A stretch of 64,000 bases of DNA from Acanthochromis polyacanthus. Its lineage: Eukaryota; Chordata; Actinopteri; Pomacentridae. The stretch lies in NCBI RefSeq assembly GCF_021347895.1, contig NC_067113.1, positions 2,174,467 through 2,238,466 on the forward strand. The letters run 5' to 3'. Below are positions 1-12,509 of this stretch, piece after piece (position 1 is the stretch's first letter; every line of letters starts with the position of its first letter). The position numbers were made by a program, and so were the translations under genes. The notes beneath the pieces are model-generated. The model searched no databases and was not told where the DNA came from. It saw only the letters and a program-made list of their open reading frames with translations.

Positions 1-783
1 GGTTTACAAGGCTCATGAAACCAACAACAGTTAGAAAGCAGTTAGCGCATTGTTAACTCATCTTCATCACAGTGCTGTGACTATGCTATTTTTTTTTAAC
101 ATTATATGCAAGCATTTTGTTCCAAATGTCAACAACAGGGCAGTACAGTAAAAATTGAAAAACATGAGATTTCAGTAGCAAAGCACAAGCCTGCAACTTT
201 TCAATCTTTGATGCACAACATGGGTCAAAAGAAACCCATAATCCATTGAATGTGGGTCAGTTTTGACTCATGTTGTACATCAAAGGCTTATAGCCAAAAA
301 CAAGCTTCTCAAACTTGTATGGAATGCTTTATGGCTCACAATAGATTAACTGTGACCACAGTGTTTGACTAGTAGCAGCTCCACAACTGCAAGGCCAAGA
401 CGATCAACCGTGGACTCTGTGCGTAAGAAATAAGAGTACTTTGAACTTCATGAAGTGTCCTCATTCCCATCATCAAGGCCAGGCCTTAAACAATGACTCT
501 ACCAAATTTGTTGCAATAGAAAGGCAGCGCAACCGTTTCAACAATAGCCTAATGCAATACCAAGAGGCGTCCCAAAAATGTTTTGAGTTTTAGTAACAGA
601 TATGGCCTGGTCCAGGCACAAGGGTCTCCTGGGTGGAAAAGTTTTTTTTTTTTTAAAGATCAACAACCAATGCAGCTGGACCAAAGATATCACATTTTTA
701 CTATGTGCATTCTCCTTACTTGTACAAACTTGGAACATTATCCAAAATTCAACTTAAGATTCAGAGATATGCTTGCAGTTGCA
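1..783. other. Unannotated stretch apart from one hairpin
   Basis: No coding sequence is convincing here. The only structure seen is the inverted repeat at 206-285. A run of T at about 641-656 and the short open frames over 538-867 show no known motif. The right edge meets the 3' tail of a LINE. Confidence 0.6.
206..285. repeat. Imperfect hairpin with GGGTCAAAA arms
   Basis: Positions 206-230 and 261-285 are reverse complements with two mismatches over 25 bases, separated by 30 bases. The arms include ACAACATGGGTCAAAA and TTTTGACTCATGTTGT. This resembles the core of a small foldback element. A similar GGGTCA/TGACC hairpin lies at 29,416-29,445. No target duplication was identified. Confidence 0.6.
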
Positions 784-1665
784 AATCAGAATCAGAATCG
801 GAATATTTATGGTCATTGTCACAAGAACAACGAAATTACTCTTGGAGTATCCATACAGCAGAGTTGATAAGTGCAAAAAAAGACCTCACAGTAATAAATA
901 TCATAAATAGCCCAGTACAAAAAAACCCCCACAATAATAAATACTAAATACCGTAAATCACCCAGTGCAACAAAGACATAACCGTTGGGGAAGAAGGATC
1001 ACGAGAGAGGGGGTGGTGAATAGTGACATTCTGCAACTATGCAAAACAGTTAAGATTTATAATTGGTGGATATGGTTATTGTCTGTGAGAATGGGGGAGC
1101 AGAGAGGGGAGAGGGGCAGAGTTGAGTAGCCTCACAGCCTGTGGATACAGACTGTTGGCCAGTCTTGCAGTTTTGGCCTGTATGGACCTGTACCTTCTCC
1201 CTGAAGGCAGCAGGTGGAAAAGGTGGTGAGCAGGATGGTGCTGGTCCCACATGATGTTGCGCACTCAAGCAGCAGGCGGAGAAGATGGTGTTGATCTCAG
1301 GGAGAGTAGTTCCAATGATTCTCTCCGCAGCATTCACCACCCGCTGGAGAGCCTGTTGGTCAGCCTTAGTGCAGCTGGAGAACCACACTAAGAACCCATA
1401 CGTCAGAACACTGTTGATGGCACAGTTGTAAAAGTTCACCATCAAAGGTCTGGGGATGCGAGTGCTCCTCAGCTTCCTCAGGTAATAGAGGCGTTGTTAA
1501 AAGAACCACTATAAAGAGCGGTTGGTGGTTGATGCGTCTTTTCCTACGGAAATCCACCACCATCTCCTTGATCTTTTTGGTGTTTAGAGCCAGGTTATTA
1601 TTGAGACACCATGACTCCAGATGTTGCACCAGATGTTGGTATACATTAGTATCTAGGCTCAGTTA
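784..1665 (-). mobile_element. Truncated L2/Rex-type LINE, 3' part
   Basis: This is the 3' end of a non-LTR retrotransposon on the minus strand. The plus-strand left edge carries AATCAGAATCAGAATC, the simple-repeat tail typical of fish L2/Rex1-type LINEs. Inward on the minus strand are reverse transcriptase C-terminal segments in shifting frames: LNNNLALNTKKIKEMVVDF at about 1,570-1,610, then NSVLTYGFLVWFSS and NAAERIIGTTLPEI near 1,300-1,420, then HHLFHLLPSGRRYRSI near 1,190-1,240. The frame changes between segments show it is dead. The catalytic YADD region and endonuclease are absent, so it is strongly 5' truncated. The exact clade (L2 versus Rex1) is not settled by eye. Confidence 0.85.
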
Positions 1666-2785
1666 GAGAAAAGAAATGGGCCAAGTAGGGCTCGTAAGCT
1701 CATGTCTTTCTAACGCTATACATTTTCACACTTGCAATCTTCAGCCAGAGCTGGCATAGTTTCACATGGCAATTTAACAGATTTTGCAGATCTCCTTGCA
1801 CAACCACAAAAGGCTTTCTACAGCTTTTGTGCACATGAAGTATTTCTTTCCAAGACTTTTAATAAAACTGATGCAAAAAAAATCCCATTTAAACATGACC
1901 ATAAAGTTTATTTTGTAAATCTAATTTCTGAAAATTTAATCTGCATCTTAATTAATTAAGGGCTTAGAGAAAAGCTGAGCTGCAGCCAGAATGCAGGACG
2001 TTTGCATATCTACATGCAGATCACATTTTAATACCTGGAGTAAATTAAATCCATCTCCCACTCTCCCCCCTTCTCTCTTCTCTCCTTCACTTCCCCTGTG
2101 ACTGGATTAGTGCTGAAGTGGACTCCTCATCTAAAGCTGCTATTGCACCCGTGTTACCTGTGATATTTACCGGTCTCCAGATTATTTAAAGGTGATAGGG
2201 AAAGGAGGAGAGGAGAAAAGCACAGAGGCAAATCAAACACAAAACAGCAGATAAGATGAGGAGATAAGAAAGGCCAGTCCCTCTTGTACTCCTCGCCCCG
2301 TGTGATTTCTATCGAGATGTGAATCAAAGGCTTATTGATCTACAAAGGTAAACATCACAACAGACATCTATTCAGTGGAGCCTGAACAGCACATTGTCAG
2401 TAGTTAGAATTCAATCCAACTAGCAATTTATTGTCTCTCATGAGGTATTGATTGAGGAAGGTGTAGTGCAAATGGCAAATTTCAGTCAAACGCCTTGAAT
2501 ACTGAAAAAAAATGCAACAAAGGATTCATGTGATTGAAAACTTCAGATATTTATTTTGCAAAAAGATAGGCAGGGAAGGCAAGGGAATTTGGATGTTTAC
2601 AGAGGCAGAAAGAACAGGTAGAACAGAAATACAAAACAACAAATAAGCAAAAAAAAAAAAAGCCCAGCTGTGTGGACAATACAAACAGGCATGATAATGA
2701 GGAATACAGTATATACATGAGCAAACTAGATTCAGGTATGTACATACCTTTAAATTTATATGTAAGTAGTAAATGGTTCCACTTT
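1666..2785. other. No recognised gene or repeat
   Basis: A stretch with no coding or repeat signature I can support. A pyrimidine-rich tract sits near 2,055-2,095. The block CTGGATTAGTGC at about 2,103-2,114 recurs near 4,953, which may be chance. Confidence 0.4.
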
Positions 2786-2842
2786 ACAAGAGTTGCTTTA
2801 AACCTTTGCTAAATTCTTGAATTTCCCTTAGGATTAATAAAG

Positions 2843-2901
<59 letters not shown>

Positions 2902-2902
2902 A
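2785..2902 (+). repeat. LINE 3' end with (TATC)n tail
   Basis: TTAGGATTAATAAAG at about 2,828-2,842 followed by a long (TATC)n run to about 2,902 is the usual 3' terminus of fish L2-like LINEs, where the tail becomes a microsatellite. Only the 3' end is present, so this is a very short 5'-truncated copy. Confidence 0.75.
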
Positions 2903-4018
2903 GCCCATATTACAATGTATGTCTTATTTATCCATTCACCCACTTTGTCAGTGGTTGAAACTGAATTTCAACTATAATTTATGAGGGGAAACTTCAATGT
3001 CTTGGCCAAAGTATCTTTGTGCAAGACACTGACCCTCATCTTTTGCATTTTGTGAAATAAAGCCACATGATAATAAGCAAACAAATGGCTGTAAACCTTC
3101 GCTGATATTGGATTTTTGTGGTTCCAGTAAATAAACAAATTTGTAACAAACTGAACTGAAAAAAAACAATGTAGCTGGATGAACCTTTGATGGGCTTGTG
3201 AGGCAACTTTGTAAAGACTTTGAAAGACCGTGTAAAGACATGGGCCCCTATTTTAGCAACAAATACAACATGATCTCAGTGCAGAGACTAAGTTGGAAAG
3301 TTATAGTTGCGATAAAGTACACATATATCAAACCAGTTAAAAAATGCATTTTGTTGTTTGTTTTATACCAGGAGCAGATTCAAGATTGGTACAATTTCTA
3401 TCTTTAAATTAACAGTTATTGCTTCGAGTAATGAACCTATAGAGAATAATCTGGTGACTCTGTAACAACCATTTATTTGCAATCATTCCGCTGAAGTTTC
3501 AGCTAAAATAAATTGGGGAAAAAATATTCTCAATGATTCTTGTATCTGCTGAATGTGTAAACAGACAACTGGTTGACAAGAAGCCAGTGTTGCACTGCTC
3601 CAAAGAGGCAAACAATTCAAGATTTTTAAAACCATTTTCACTAGGTCCCTTGACTGGTACGGGGACACATCTGCCATATTAAAAGGTAACTCAAAGCCAT
3701 ATTTAGAAGGTTGCTGATTGGGGCACACTAACTGAAGTGCAGTTTAAATGGATGTGGTATTGTTGTGTTTCATTTACTACACCCAATTTGACAAGGTTGC
3801 ATGTGAGAACTTTTGAAACAGCTTCAGTAACATCAATGTCACAAAACTTGTGTTAAGGGTAGTATTTACTCTTCAATTTAGAGTTTTGATAAAGTTGAAA
3901 TAAAGATGTCAGTTCTTATTGTTGCTTTTCAAGTCTCCCTGTGGCCTTGTGATGTGGACGAGGAACATTATTATTTTCAAATTCTTCCAAGTATCTCTTA
4001 CTATATAGTCAAAGATAA
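2903..4018. other. No recognised gene or repeat
   Basis: Short open frames exist on both strands but none shows a conserved motif or splice structure. Nothing else is supported. Confidence 0.4.
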
Positions 4019-4019
4019 T

Positions 4020-4208
<189 letters not shown>

Positions 4209-5120
4209 TGCGCTCTCCGAGTGCTTTTCTCGTTCATCTTCATTTTACAGTTGTGGAGCTGCAATTGACTAAATATGGGCATACTGATGGAAATTTAGAG
4301 TAAATGAACCAGGATTTAATATAAAAACAACGCACCATTGAAAATCAAATGACTTTGTGTAATTCGAGAAGTGTTTCTCACAGTAATGAACCCTCAGAGA
4401 ATAGATCAACCTGTTTATCACCATTTAAGCTCATTGTCCTTGGTTTTTATAATTGCACCAGGTTAAATCGTATTGCTGCCATCACCCTTATTACCACCAC
4501 TTGTGTACTACATGCCCAGAGTGACCAGTGAGTCCAATGGAACTTCTTGCAATTAAAGACCAAGATACGTTCCTCTGAACTCAGTAAGGTTAAAGCCGGA
4601 GTTAAAAGTTAGTGAATAATGTCAGGCTGGAATAACGGAACTAGATTATATATACATTATTTGTTAGCATCCAGCTCTAATAACCTTTCTCCTTTGCCTC
4701 TTTGTTACTAAAAATTGCTGAATACAGCCAAAAAGATACATCATGGAAACAAACAAAAACCCAGATAAATGAAAAGAGCAGAGACATCAAAATGTTAAAC
4801 AAGATGCAATCAGAGGTAGAGAAGAAAAGGTTGAAAGAAAAACTGAAAAGTTGAGAATAAGAGAAATGATGAAAGATAAGGTCAAGTCATGCTTTTCCAT
4901 CAGACCTCATCGACCTCTGTCTCTGTCTCTTTCAGGACCATGTGACTTTTATCTGGATTAGTGCCAAAGGTGATTGACAGGCCCGCTAATCCAACTGGGT
5001 GGGTTGACAATCCGGGACGTAACACTCAATAATTGCTTGAGCTGTTCAACTTAACTTAAAGGAGGGAAAATCTATTGGTGACACATATATAGAAGGGATG
5101 GTGGGCGGTGAACCATGGGA
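4209..5120. other. No recognised gene or repeat
   Basis: No coding motif is visible. CTGGATTAGTGC at about 4,953-4,964 repeats a block seen at about 2,103-2,114. The region ends at TG microsatellites. Confidence 0.4.
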
Positions 5121-5125
5121 AAATA

Positions 5126-5170
5126 TGTGTGTGTGTGTGTGTGTGTGACATGTGTGTGTGTGCGTGTGTG
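5126..5170. repeat. Interrupted (TG)n microsatellite
   Basis: TG dinucleotides with interruptions. The Cys/Val or Thr/His open frames across it are artefacts of the repeat. Confidence 0.9.
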
Positions 5171-5268
5171 TTGGAGGTGACAGTATATAGGTTGTAAACA
5201 GGAAAATGCATGTGCATGTGTGGTCTTAGAGGGCAAACGCAAAAATCCTGTCGTGACATCAGCAGAAG

Positions 5269-5270
<2 letters not shown>

Positions 5271-5337
<67 letters not shown>

Positions 5338-5341
5338 ATAA

Positions 5342-5414
<73 letters not shown>
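5271..5414. repeat. Long (TG)n microsatellite
   Basis: About 140 bases of TG with one interruption (CATAAATG near 5,337-5,344). It abuts the GTCCCCACAA-type repeat that follows. Confidence 0.95.
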
Positions 5415-5415
<1 letters not shown>

Positions 5416-5685
5416 TCAGGTGCTGGCTATACTTGTGGGGACCAAATGTCCCCACAACTGTAGGAAAACGAAAACAATGTCACTTGTGGGGACCTCATTT
5501 TGGTCCCCACAAGTTTAAACAGTGTTTTCTTGGCCATGTTGTTGTTACTGAAAAAAGTAAAAGTGCAAAAACGTTTCTTTAGGGTTAGGCATTGTTTTGG
5601 TCTGGGTTAGGGTTAGGGTAAGGGTTAGGGGTTAGATATGAATGGGAGTCAATGGTATGTCCCCACAATGATAGAAAAACATAGT
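5414..5685 (+). repeat. GTCCCCACAA-type dispersed repeat, copy 1
   Basis: The unit contains several GTCCCCACAA blocks and their complements (TTGTGGGGAC), for example near 5,435-5,460 and 5,485-5,515, giving hairpin potential. A telomere-like run of TTAGGG variants is at about 5,604-5,635. It is flanked on both sides by (TG)n. A near-identical copy lies in opposite orientation at 46,000-46,265, also edged by CA/TG repeats. No open frame is meaningful here. Confidence 0.85.
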
Positions 5686-5712
5686 GTGTGTGTGTGCGCA
5701 CGTGTGTGTGAT
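5686..5712. repeat. (TG)n microsatellite
   Basis: Short TG run with CG interruptions following the repeat unit. Confidence 0.85.
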
Positions 5713-5865
5713 CTTTACCGAGGCAAACTGATGACATGCAGTATATTGAGGAGGACTCGAGCGACAGTGTGTGTTTTTCATTTAGTTTGGGCTCTGTGGA
5801 GTGTGCATACGCAAGCATGATAAATAAGGTGTTTGTGTGAGTGAGCAGGCGTGTGGGTGGGCATT

Positions 5866-5869
<4 letters not shown>

Positions 5870-5933
<64 letters not shown>
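5870..5933. repeat. (TG)n microsatellite
   Basis: An uninterrupted TG run. The His/Thr-rich minus-strand frames over it are not genes. Confidence 0.95.
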
Positions 5934-5935
<2 letters not shown>

Positions 5936-6900
5936 TGGTGCATGGAAGCATTTGTGCATCTGGGTGTGAGCGTGGGTTGGGAAATGGGCAATTTGCTGCA
6001 TGACACCTGGACATCAGTCACTGTCACATCTCAGCCCAAATGAACTAGCATCACTGGTACCATGTGGCAGTTGGTCGGCCGGGGTGGGGGGCTGTGAATT
6101 TGCCAGCCACATTATTACTACAAGATGATGTTGCCAGGCTTTTAATTTGACATTTGAATACACAAGGCTTTTCATAGCTGTCAAAATCTATTCGTGGTAA
6201 ATTATGTTCAGAACTTCTACAACAGGAACAACAACTATGAAGCAGAGAGGGCAGGTGGAAAAGAGAAAACGTGCTGAGAGCAGAGCTGAGATCCTGTGAG
6301 ACTTAAGTTCCAGACTGACTAGCTGCTTCTGGCTTACCAAGCAGACTAAGCGGTGGTGGATGAAGAGCAGACAGGGCAGCTGTGATTGATGTGACATCTG
6401 ACAGTAAGAAGGGAAGAAGGAGGATGAGAAGATCAGTTCGTACCAGAGGCTCAACAACAGCTGGTGCAATAATATTATTATTTAGACTGGTTTATTTCAC
6501 AGAAAGTAAACATGAAAAACTCAACATATTTAACTCACTTCAAAACAAACAGAATAAATCAACCAATGCTTGTATACAATAGTTTCAGAAAATTCTGACT
6601 CCCTTACTTTTTGTCCTACATCTTGCCTGTCAAAACATATTTTTGGAAAATTTTCAAATCATAAACTGGAATTCTTAATTCACTTAACTATGACGTATGT
6701 GTTTAGGTTGATTATAGTCCATCTGTAACAAACAGGACTGGCATGTTGAACAAAATACATTTGTCATATGTTTTCATCCATCTATTAAAAAATTTCTCCT
6801 GCACTTTGTAGGTGTAGAATTAGTTTAGTTTTTCTGACTGCTGCTGCTAAAATACATCATAACAAAATCAATAAAGAAGAGAAGTACTTAGAGAGTGCAA
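5934..6900. other. No recognised gene or repeat
   Basis: No supported coding sequence. Short frames at 6,188-6,582 have no known motif. Confidence 0.4.
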
Positions 6901-7291
6901 TACTCCGCCAAGGTTGCTCAGTCATCGTATGATTTCCGATAGATAGCATCTTTAAAAAATTCATGGTCCACAGTGGTTGCTTTGTAGTAGGATCGCAATC
7001 ATGTGATCATGAGCAGGCAGCTTACATAGTGTTCACTTGTACTCATGGTTGCAGTAACATCGTGCCGCTGTCTCGTAAAGGAACAGAAATCTTTAACAAA
7101 TCCATGGATTCAGACTACTAGCCGCATAACTGCCAAAATCTAATCAATTGGTCCTTGTGTCATTTCTGACCTTCCCTGAAAATTTCATCAAAATCCGTTG
7201 GTCCGTTTTTAAGTAATGTTGCTAACAGACAAACAGACAGACAAACCAACAGTGACAGTCACATAATTCCACCGCGTTCCTTGGCGGAGTA
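6901..7291. mobile_element. 391-bp TIR element (MITE-like)
   Basis: Perfect 13-base terminal inverted repeats: TACTCCGCCAAGG at 6,901-6,913 and CCTTGGCGGAGTA at 7,279-7,291. The interior near 7,190-7,250 has AAAATCCGTTGGTCCGTTTT and a GACA/AAAC-rich run, relating it to the elements at 4,020 and 19,447. There is no open reading frame, so it depends on a transposase elsewhere. The superfamily is not assigned. Confidence 0.75.
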
Positions 7292-8016
7292 AAAAAGGTG
7301 TAGCAAAAAAATAAAAATAAAATAAAATACAATGAAGATAGAGGAAAGGATTTTCCATTCATTCAGGTTTGTTTTACTCCCAAAGCTACAGAAAATTTAG
7401 AGTTCATTTTTTTTGCACATTTTTAAAGAGCTGGAAGAATTAAAAGGAGTTGCTTTAAAGGACAACATTCACAGAATAACATGTAATCAGCTGAGATGTA
7501 GTACTGAGAGAATAAAAATGTTAAACCATTGTCATATGACGACATTGACATTTGGAGTCACCTGCGACTGTCAGATAAGTCTGTCTGGTCCCCATGCAAA
7601 TTATTTAGCATTTTGAATGGTAAGTAAACACACTGATGTACCACTGTGTTCAAAATGTGTTTCATAGTTCTAGAACAAAGATGAAGTGAGTTACCTTTGT
7701 GAGATTGAAAAAGTTAGATAAAACTATATGTATTAAAAACTGAAAGCTGCAGCTTCAGACACAATCAAGGTTAGTTTTGTCTGTCTGTGCACAGCTCCTG
7801 CCATTTATTGCTTTTTGCATCTTCTATCGATACGACATTATCTTGGAGCCAAGAGAGTCTCTGTGTGTGCACTTTCAATCAAGTAAACCACATGTTTGTT
7901 CGATAATTTTCTCCACTATTTCACAATGTAAACCAAGCAGCTAAACACATAGCCCTCAGAACATCTGTTGCTGATGGAGATAGTGGGTCTGTTTATCCAC
8001 AGCACTCTGCAGCACA
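7292..8016. other. No recognised gene or repeat
   Basis: AT-rich at the left edge. The frame at 7,413-7,616 shows no known motif. Ends at the proposed Harbinger left terminus. Confidence 0.4.
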
Positions 8017-8318
8017 GGGGTCTGTCTCACAAAGCAGGTTTAGTGAAAACTCTGAGTTTGTTAACCCTGAAATGAAGGAAACTCAGAGTTTTCTGTTTCA
8101 CAAAGGGAAATAACTCAAACCAGAGAAAGAGCGGTAGCTCTAGCCTGTTTCACAAAGAGAGGTAACTAAACTCTCGGTCAGTTACTGTAGTAACAGACTC
8201 TATGACTCTAACCTGGTCGGGAGCAGGTTTATCTCAGAAAACCTCGAGTTTCTCTGTCTCCACCCTTTTTCAGCCACACGCTGTTTGATTTCCTCATTCA
8301 TTCATTCATTCATTCAGT

Positions 8319-9657
8319 CAGCTGTCGAGTTTTGGCATAGAACAGCTTTTATTAAGGATCCAGTGGATGAAGGAGCAGCATTACTGCACAGAGAATTAAA
8401 TATTCGTTGGGAGACTGTTATCAGACCGCGCATAAATGTTTTTTGCATTTCCGGTCAATCTTTTGAGCGGTACCGTTTCGTAATCGTTTTAAGTCCATAA
8501 TCTACATAAACAACCTAATCCGTCCTTACATTTGCAACATTACCAATCGCAGTCACACTCTCACATCCCATCAGATATTATGTGTTGCGCTGTGGTTCTT
8601 TGCAAATGGAAGTTTTTTGTATAATGTCGGAGATGCAGAGCTTCAGTAAGACAACTGTATGCAGGACGGTCAGAAAAGTGTTCCTGAACCTGAAACGGCT
8701 TTTACTCATCGTTGTGGTTTTCCCTGGACATAAACCTGTCAGAGCATCAAGGAGGAGTCCCACAGGATTGCAGGTGAATGATGTAGAGATCTGTTAAATT
8801 CATTTGAAATCATATTCTGTTCATGACAATGCCCTGCAACCTCAGACTGGGATTAGTCAATTTCTTTCAGGATTCCCCACTGTGATTGGCTGCATAGATG
8901 CACACACATCCCCATCACAGCTCCCTCACATCATGAACAGGAAGTCCATTCACAGCATAAATGTGCAGGTAGGCTTCAGGTAGACTGACTACTGTTTCTA
9001 AATGTTAAAGACTGCATCATAGTTCAACATCTGTCATTCTCTGCACTGTCCAGATCATATGTGATGCTGCATACATCATTTCTAATGTGGAGGCCAAGTG
9101 GTCTGGGTCTGTTCATGACTCCAGGATTTATGGAGAGTCTAACCTGAGCAACAGACTGCAGCATGGTCAGCAGCCTAAAGATTTTCACAATAGAATTCTC
9201 TTGTCTCCCTCCTTTAATATACTCTGATGTATCCACTATACATTACAGGAGAGTTTGATGGCCTTCTGCTGGGTGACAGGGGTTACCATGCCAACCCAGG
9301 CTGATGACCTCATACCCTGACCCTGAACCAGGCCCCCAACAGAACTTCAACCGGACTCACTGCAGGACCAGAGCCCGGGTGGAGATGACCATAGGCCTGC
9401 TGAAAGCCCATTTCCAGAGCCTACATCTCCTCAGGGTGACCCCAGAGAGGGCCTGTGATATTACTGTGGCATGTGTTCTTCATAATATTACCACTATTAG
9501 AGGAGAGCAACACCCTGCCCTACAAACTGAAGACCCAGATGATGAGCCCATCCACCTGCAGCTATCCAGGACAGCAGAGCAGTCAGAGACACCATATGCA
9601 ATAATCACTTTAGAGTTTAAGTCACCATCATCACCACCACAGGAAATAAACACATGA
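8319..9657 (+). pseudogene. PIF/Harbinger (HARBI1-like) transposase, disabled
   Basis: PIF/Harbinger transposases cut and paste DNA through a DDE nuclease. Segments seen in order: an N-terminal ERYRF motif near 8,466; NVGDAE then SKTTVCRTVRKV near 8,620-8,680; PGHKPVRA near 8,725; TVIGCIDA near 8,880-8,903 carrying the first acidic residue; VHDSRIYGESNLSNRLQH near 9,112-9,167 with the second; then GDRGYHANPG; then HCRTRARVEMTIGLLKAHF near 9,358-9,414 with the final Glu. Introns separate these blocks. Frame changes near 8,640 and 9,300 break the protein. The first part of the nuclease resembles domesticated HARBI1, but multicopy origin and the terminal repeats point to a transposon. Confidence 0.85.
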
Positions 9658-9734
9658 TACACATTTCATTTGGTCTTCTTTATTTCCTACAAATAAAAGA
9701 TAGTTCAGTTCATGTTCCAGTAGTTAACATAATT

Positions 9735-10175
9735 CACCTGTGACCATCACCTCTAACTTGTGCTCCAGTATTTCAATTTCCAGATCTTCCCTCCTAATCT
9801 GTTGTTTTGGATTTTCTCAGCAAATGCAGTTTGTAAATCTGTTTTACTGATAACTGGGAATACATAGAGGACATTAAATTATACAGTTGCACATGAATTC
9901 CACAGAATGATCCTCTGATGTTTCCTGAACATCCATCTCACTGTGTCAGTCTGTGCAGTGGAAGCTGAGGGACCATCCTGCTGCTGTCCAGCCATGCTCT
10001 GTTAAAAAAGATGAGAATGTGCAATACTTTAGTGTAGGCTAAATGTCACACTCTATATTCCACCCAAAATGTGAATGGGAAGAGAACTATCAGTAACATA
10101 CCTCTGTATGCCTTTCTGGATCCCCCTCTGTAAAGGCAGCAGACACAGTTTCATCCTCTTCATCCTAGATCAGTG
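9735..10175 (-). pseudogene. Harbinger Myb/SANT-like protein, C-terminal exons
   Basis: On the minus strand an exon over about 10,107-10,164 reads DEEDETVSAAFTEGDPER and ends at a GT donor, matching the acidic linker of the Harbinger Myb-like partner. A second exon near 9,745-9,800 reads RREDLEIEILEHKLEVM, the C-terminal helical part. In this family the Myb-like protein brings the transposase to the nucleus and to DNA ends. The N-terminal domain lies at 16,438-16,690, so the gene has been pulled apart by later insertions. Confidence 0.55.
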
Positions 10176-10269
10176 ACATGTTTCAGTACATTTAAACTAC
10201 CATTTGGATAAATCTTTGGAGTGTTCACTACTTACAGTTACAAGGTCTGTTGTGGTGTGAAGGGGCCAA

Positions 10270-10347
10270 AAGACAGAAAAGATATATCTATATATATATA
10301 TCTATATCTATATATATATATATATATAGATATATATAGATATATAT
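10270..10347. repeat. (TATATC)n / (TA)n low-complexity DNA
   Basis: AT microsatellite bordering copy A. It hides any target duplication of that element. Confidence 0.85.
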
Positions 10348-10379
10348 GGCATGCCGTTTAGGAAATTATATATATAATG

Positions 10380-10497
10380 AAACTTGATATATATATAATG
10401 AAAGTCGATATATATATAACGAAACTTGATATATATATATATATATAATGAAAGTCGATATATATATAATGAAACTTGATATATATATAATGAAACT

Positions 10498-10555
<58 letters not shown>

Positions 10556-10668
10556 ACTTTCATTATATATATATCGACTTTCATTATATATATATCAACT
10601 TTCATTATATATATATCAACTTTCATTATATATATATATCGACTTTCATTATATATATATCAAATCTT
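10380..10668. repeat. Subterminal tandem repeats of copy A, left arm
   Basis: About a dozen units built on ATATATAATGAAAGTCGAT run toward a (TA)n centre and then in reverse orientation (ATCGACTTTCATTATATAT). The arrangement makes the arm itself palindromic. Tyr/Ile-rich open frames across it are repeat artefacts. Confidence 0.9.
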
Positions 10669-10716
10669 TTTTTCCTACCGAGCCCCGGAAGGGACATGTC
10701 CGTATGGCGAAGCGAC

Positions 10717-10845
10717 AATGAAGGACACTCACCCGGACGAGAATTTTATTGAGTTTTATTTTGAAATCGGCCTGAAATACACAGACATTCAAGCAGTGCG
10801 ATGCGCTAAGAGTCTGTCATGCAGACCAGCGATCCTGATAATGGT
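10717..10845 (+). pseudogene. First exon of copy A: HTH-like N-terminus
   Basis: From the ATG at 10,717 a 43-codon segment ends at an apparent donor (ATG/GTAAG at 10,845). It contains ENFIEFYFEIGLKYTDIQAV, which resembles the helix-turn-helix start of multicopy fish genes annotated with an integrase core domain (YF-IGL-Y-EI pattern). No catalytic integrase part was found in either copy, so this is a deletion derivative. The family assignment is tentative. Confidence 0.4.
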
Positions 10846-11839
10846 AAGTTTTATTTCTCCAACATCCTGCTGTTATCCTACTATGAATATGCTAGCTACA
10901 ACAGTCCCACATCAGTATTATGAACGTTCCGCCAGCTAACGCGGTCCGGACACCGGATCAGTGATTAGAGGTTGGCGTTGAACTATTGTTTGCCAGCCAG
11001 TTAGCCGCTGGTAAGCTAACAAGCTATGAAACAACTCCTTATAAAACCGGAGGAAAGCAGCAGCAATATTTCAGTCCAAGACCTGTATTCAGAACCTCCC
11101 ACGCTGTTACACAATGACCCATTAATCATATTACTGAACTATATGGTTATCATTGAAATTTTCCTTGAAGAACCAGTGAACTCTTTGCGAACACATTTTA
11201 ATTTATGTGTTGATTATGTTTCGTATCAGTAATACAAGTCTAAAAAACTGATTCAAATGATGAAGTTAACACAATGAAGTAAAGAGTACTGGTAATCTGC
11301 AGCTATTTTCATAATTTCAAGGTAAAATTCTGATGTGTGATTTTCTAGCTTTGCAGATGTGGAAATCCAATGCACTGATTTCTTATACACACATGCTTTT
11401 GGTGTTTTTTGTTGTAAAATAAAACAAGGCATTTATCACTGTTGGAAATTATTACAGGTATTATTTGTAACACTTTCTAACATTGTATGGACAAAGCAAT
11501 AAATCAGTTAATGGATAAAATGATTTGTATTACAGATGCTATCAACAGCATGTCTTGTTCATTTTATTTAGTTGTCAGCGTTGGATGATGAGGTCCAGTT
11601 ACCAGGAGCACTAGTCTGCAGCTTACTGGTTCCGTCCTGCAGCTCCTCCACGCCGTCCTCCTCTCTACAGACCAAATCAAGTAAGATCTGTTTAGACTAT
11701 GCAGACATCAACATGATCAGTATGTTATCTTTTGACCCATCCTAAAATCACAAAATAGAACATTTACTTTAAGTTAACTGTGTTTATGAAAATAGAAAAT
11801 AATTACTGACAACTAGTACTTTTTGGTGCTTTTATGCAG

Positions 11840-12063
11840 GAAAAGGGAACCAGGAAGCTGCTGTGGATCCTCTGCAGTATCTGGAGAGGTCAGAGGAACG
11901 GTTCTTGGAACAGATCGGAAGACACCAAGACGTGACCTCTGCCATTCTCCAGAACATCCAGAAGATGAATGAAAACCTTGGTTGCACTGATGGGACGCAT
12001 GGTGTCGGTGCTGGAGCAACTGTCCCAGAATTAAACTGCATTGTTGACTACTGCCTTTTCTAG
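11840..12063 (+). pseudogene. Coiled-coil exon of copy A
   Basis: An acceptor AG at about 11,839 precedes a segment with DPLQYLERSEERFLEQIGRH and ILQNIQKMNENL, a predicted helical/coiled-coil tail like those of Myb/MADF-type accessory proteins of DNA transposons. A one-base shift near 11,985 moves the natural ending (MGRMVSVLEQLSQN then stop) out of frame. An AATAAA signal follows at about 12,066. In copy B most of this exon is deleted. Confidence 0.45.
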
Positions 12064-12509
12064 AAAATAAATCTTTTTTAGTACTTCACCTGTTTTGTAT
12101 TTTACTCATGCACTTTGGGTGAATAAACAGAAATTTGTGATGAGAGATGCAAATTTTGTCTATAATCTACAGAGACTTTATTCAGTGTTCAGTGCACACT
12201 TTTGTTACACACATTTTGACAGATAAGCAGTTGTGCTTTTCAAGCAGATTTTAGTCAGAAACATCAGTAGCATATGTTATTTTTTTCCTGTTACACGAAT
12301 CTAGGTAGATAAACTGCACTACTGCAGCAGACATATTATTGAAATGTGCTTCTATTATGTGTCTACATACACTGCTCACAAATAGTTATTCAACTTTTGG
12401 GTGAAATTGATGGAAAATATAAAAAGTGCATGCTGTAGTGATATATCATAAAAGTAGGGTATTTAACTAGAAACATGCAATAGTGATTTCCTCATCTCAA
12501 AAAAATTTA

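Noticed and set aside
5220..5582. Long Cys/Val or Thr/His open frames
   Set aside because: They are translations of (TG)n/(CA)n microsatellites; open in several frames and both strands.
5600..5636. Interstitial telomere
   Set aside because: The TTAGGG run is short, degenerate, and part of a dispersed repeat also present at 46 kb.
10380..10668. Regularly spaced repeats resembling a CRISPR array
   Set aside because: Units of 18-21 bases are contiguous without unique spacers, occur in both orientations, and belong to a eukaryotic transposon arm.
10308..10721. Tyr/Ile-rich open frames of 80-160 codons
   Set aside because: They come from (TA)n and the TATATATCGACTTTCAT array, not from protein-coding constraint.
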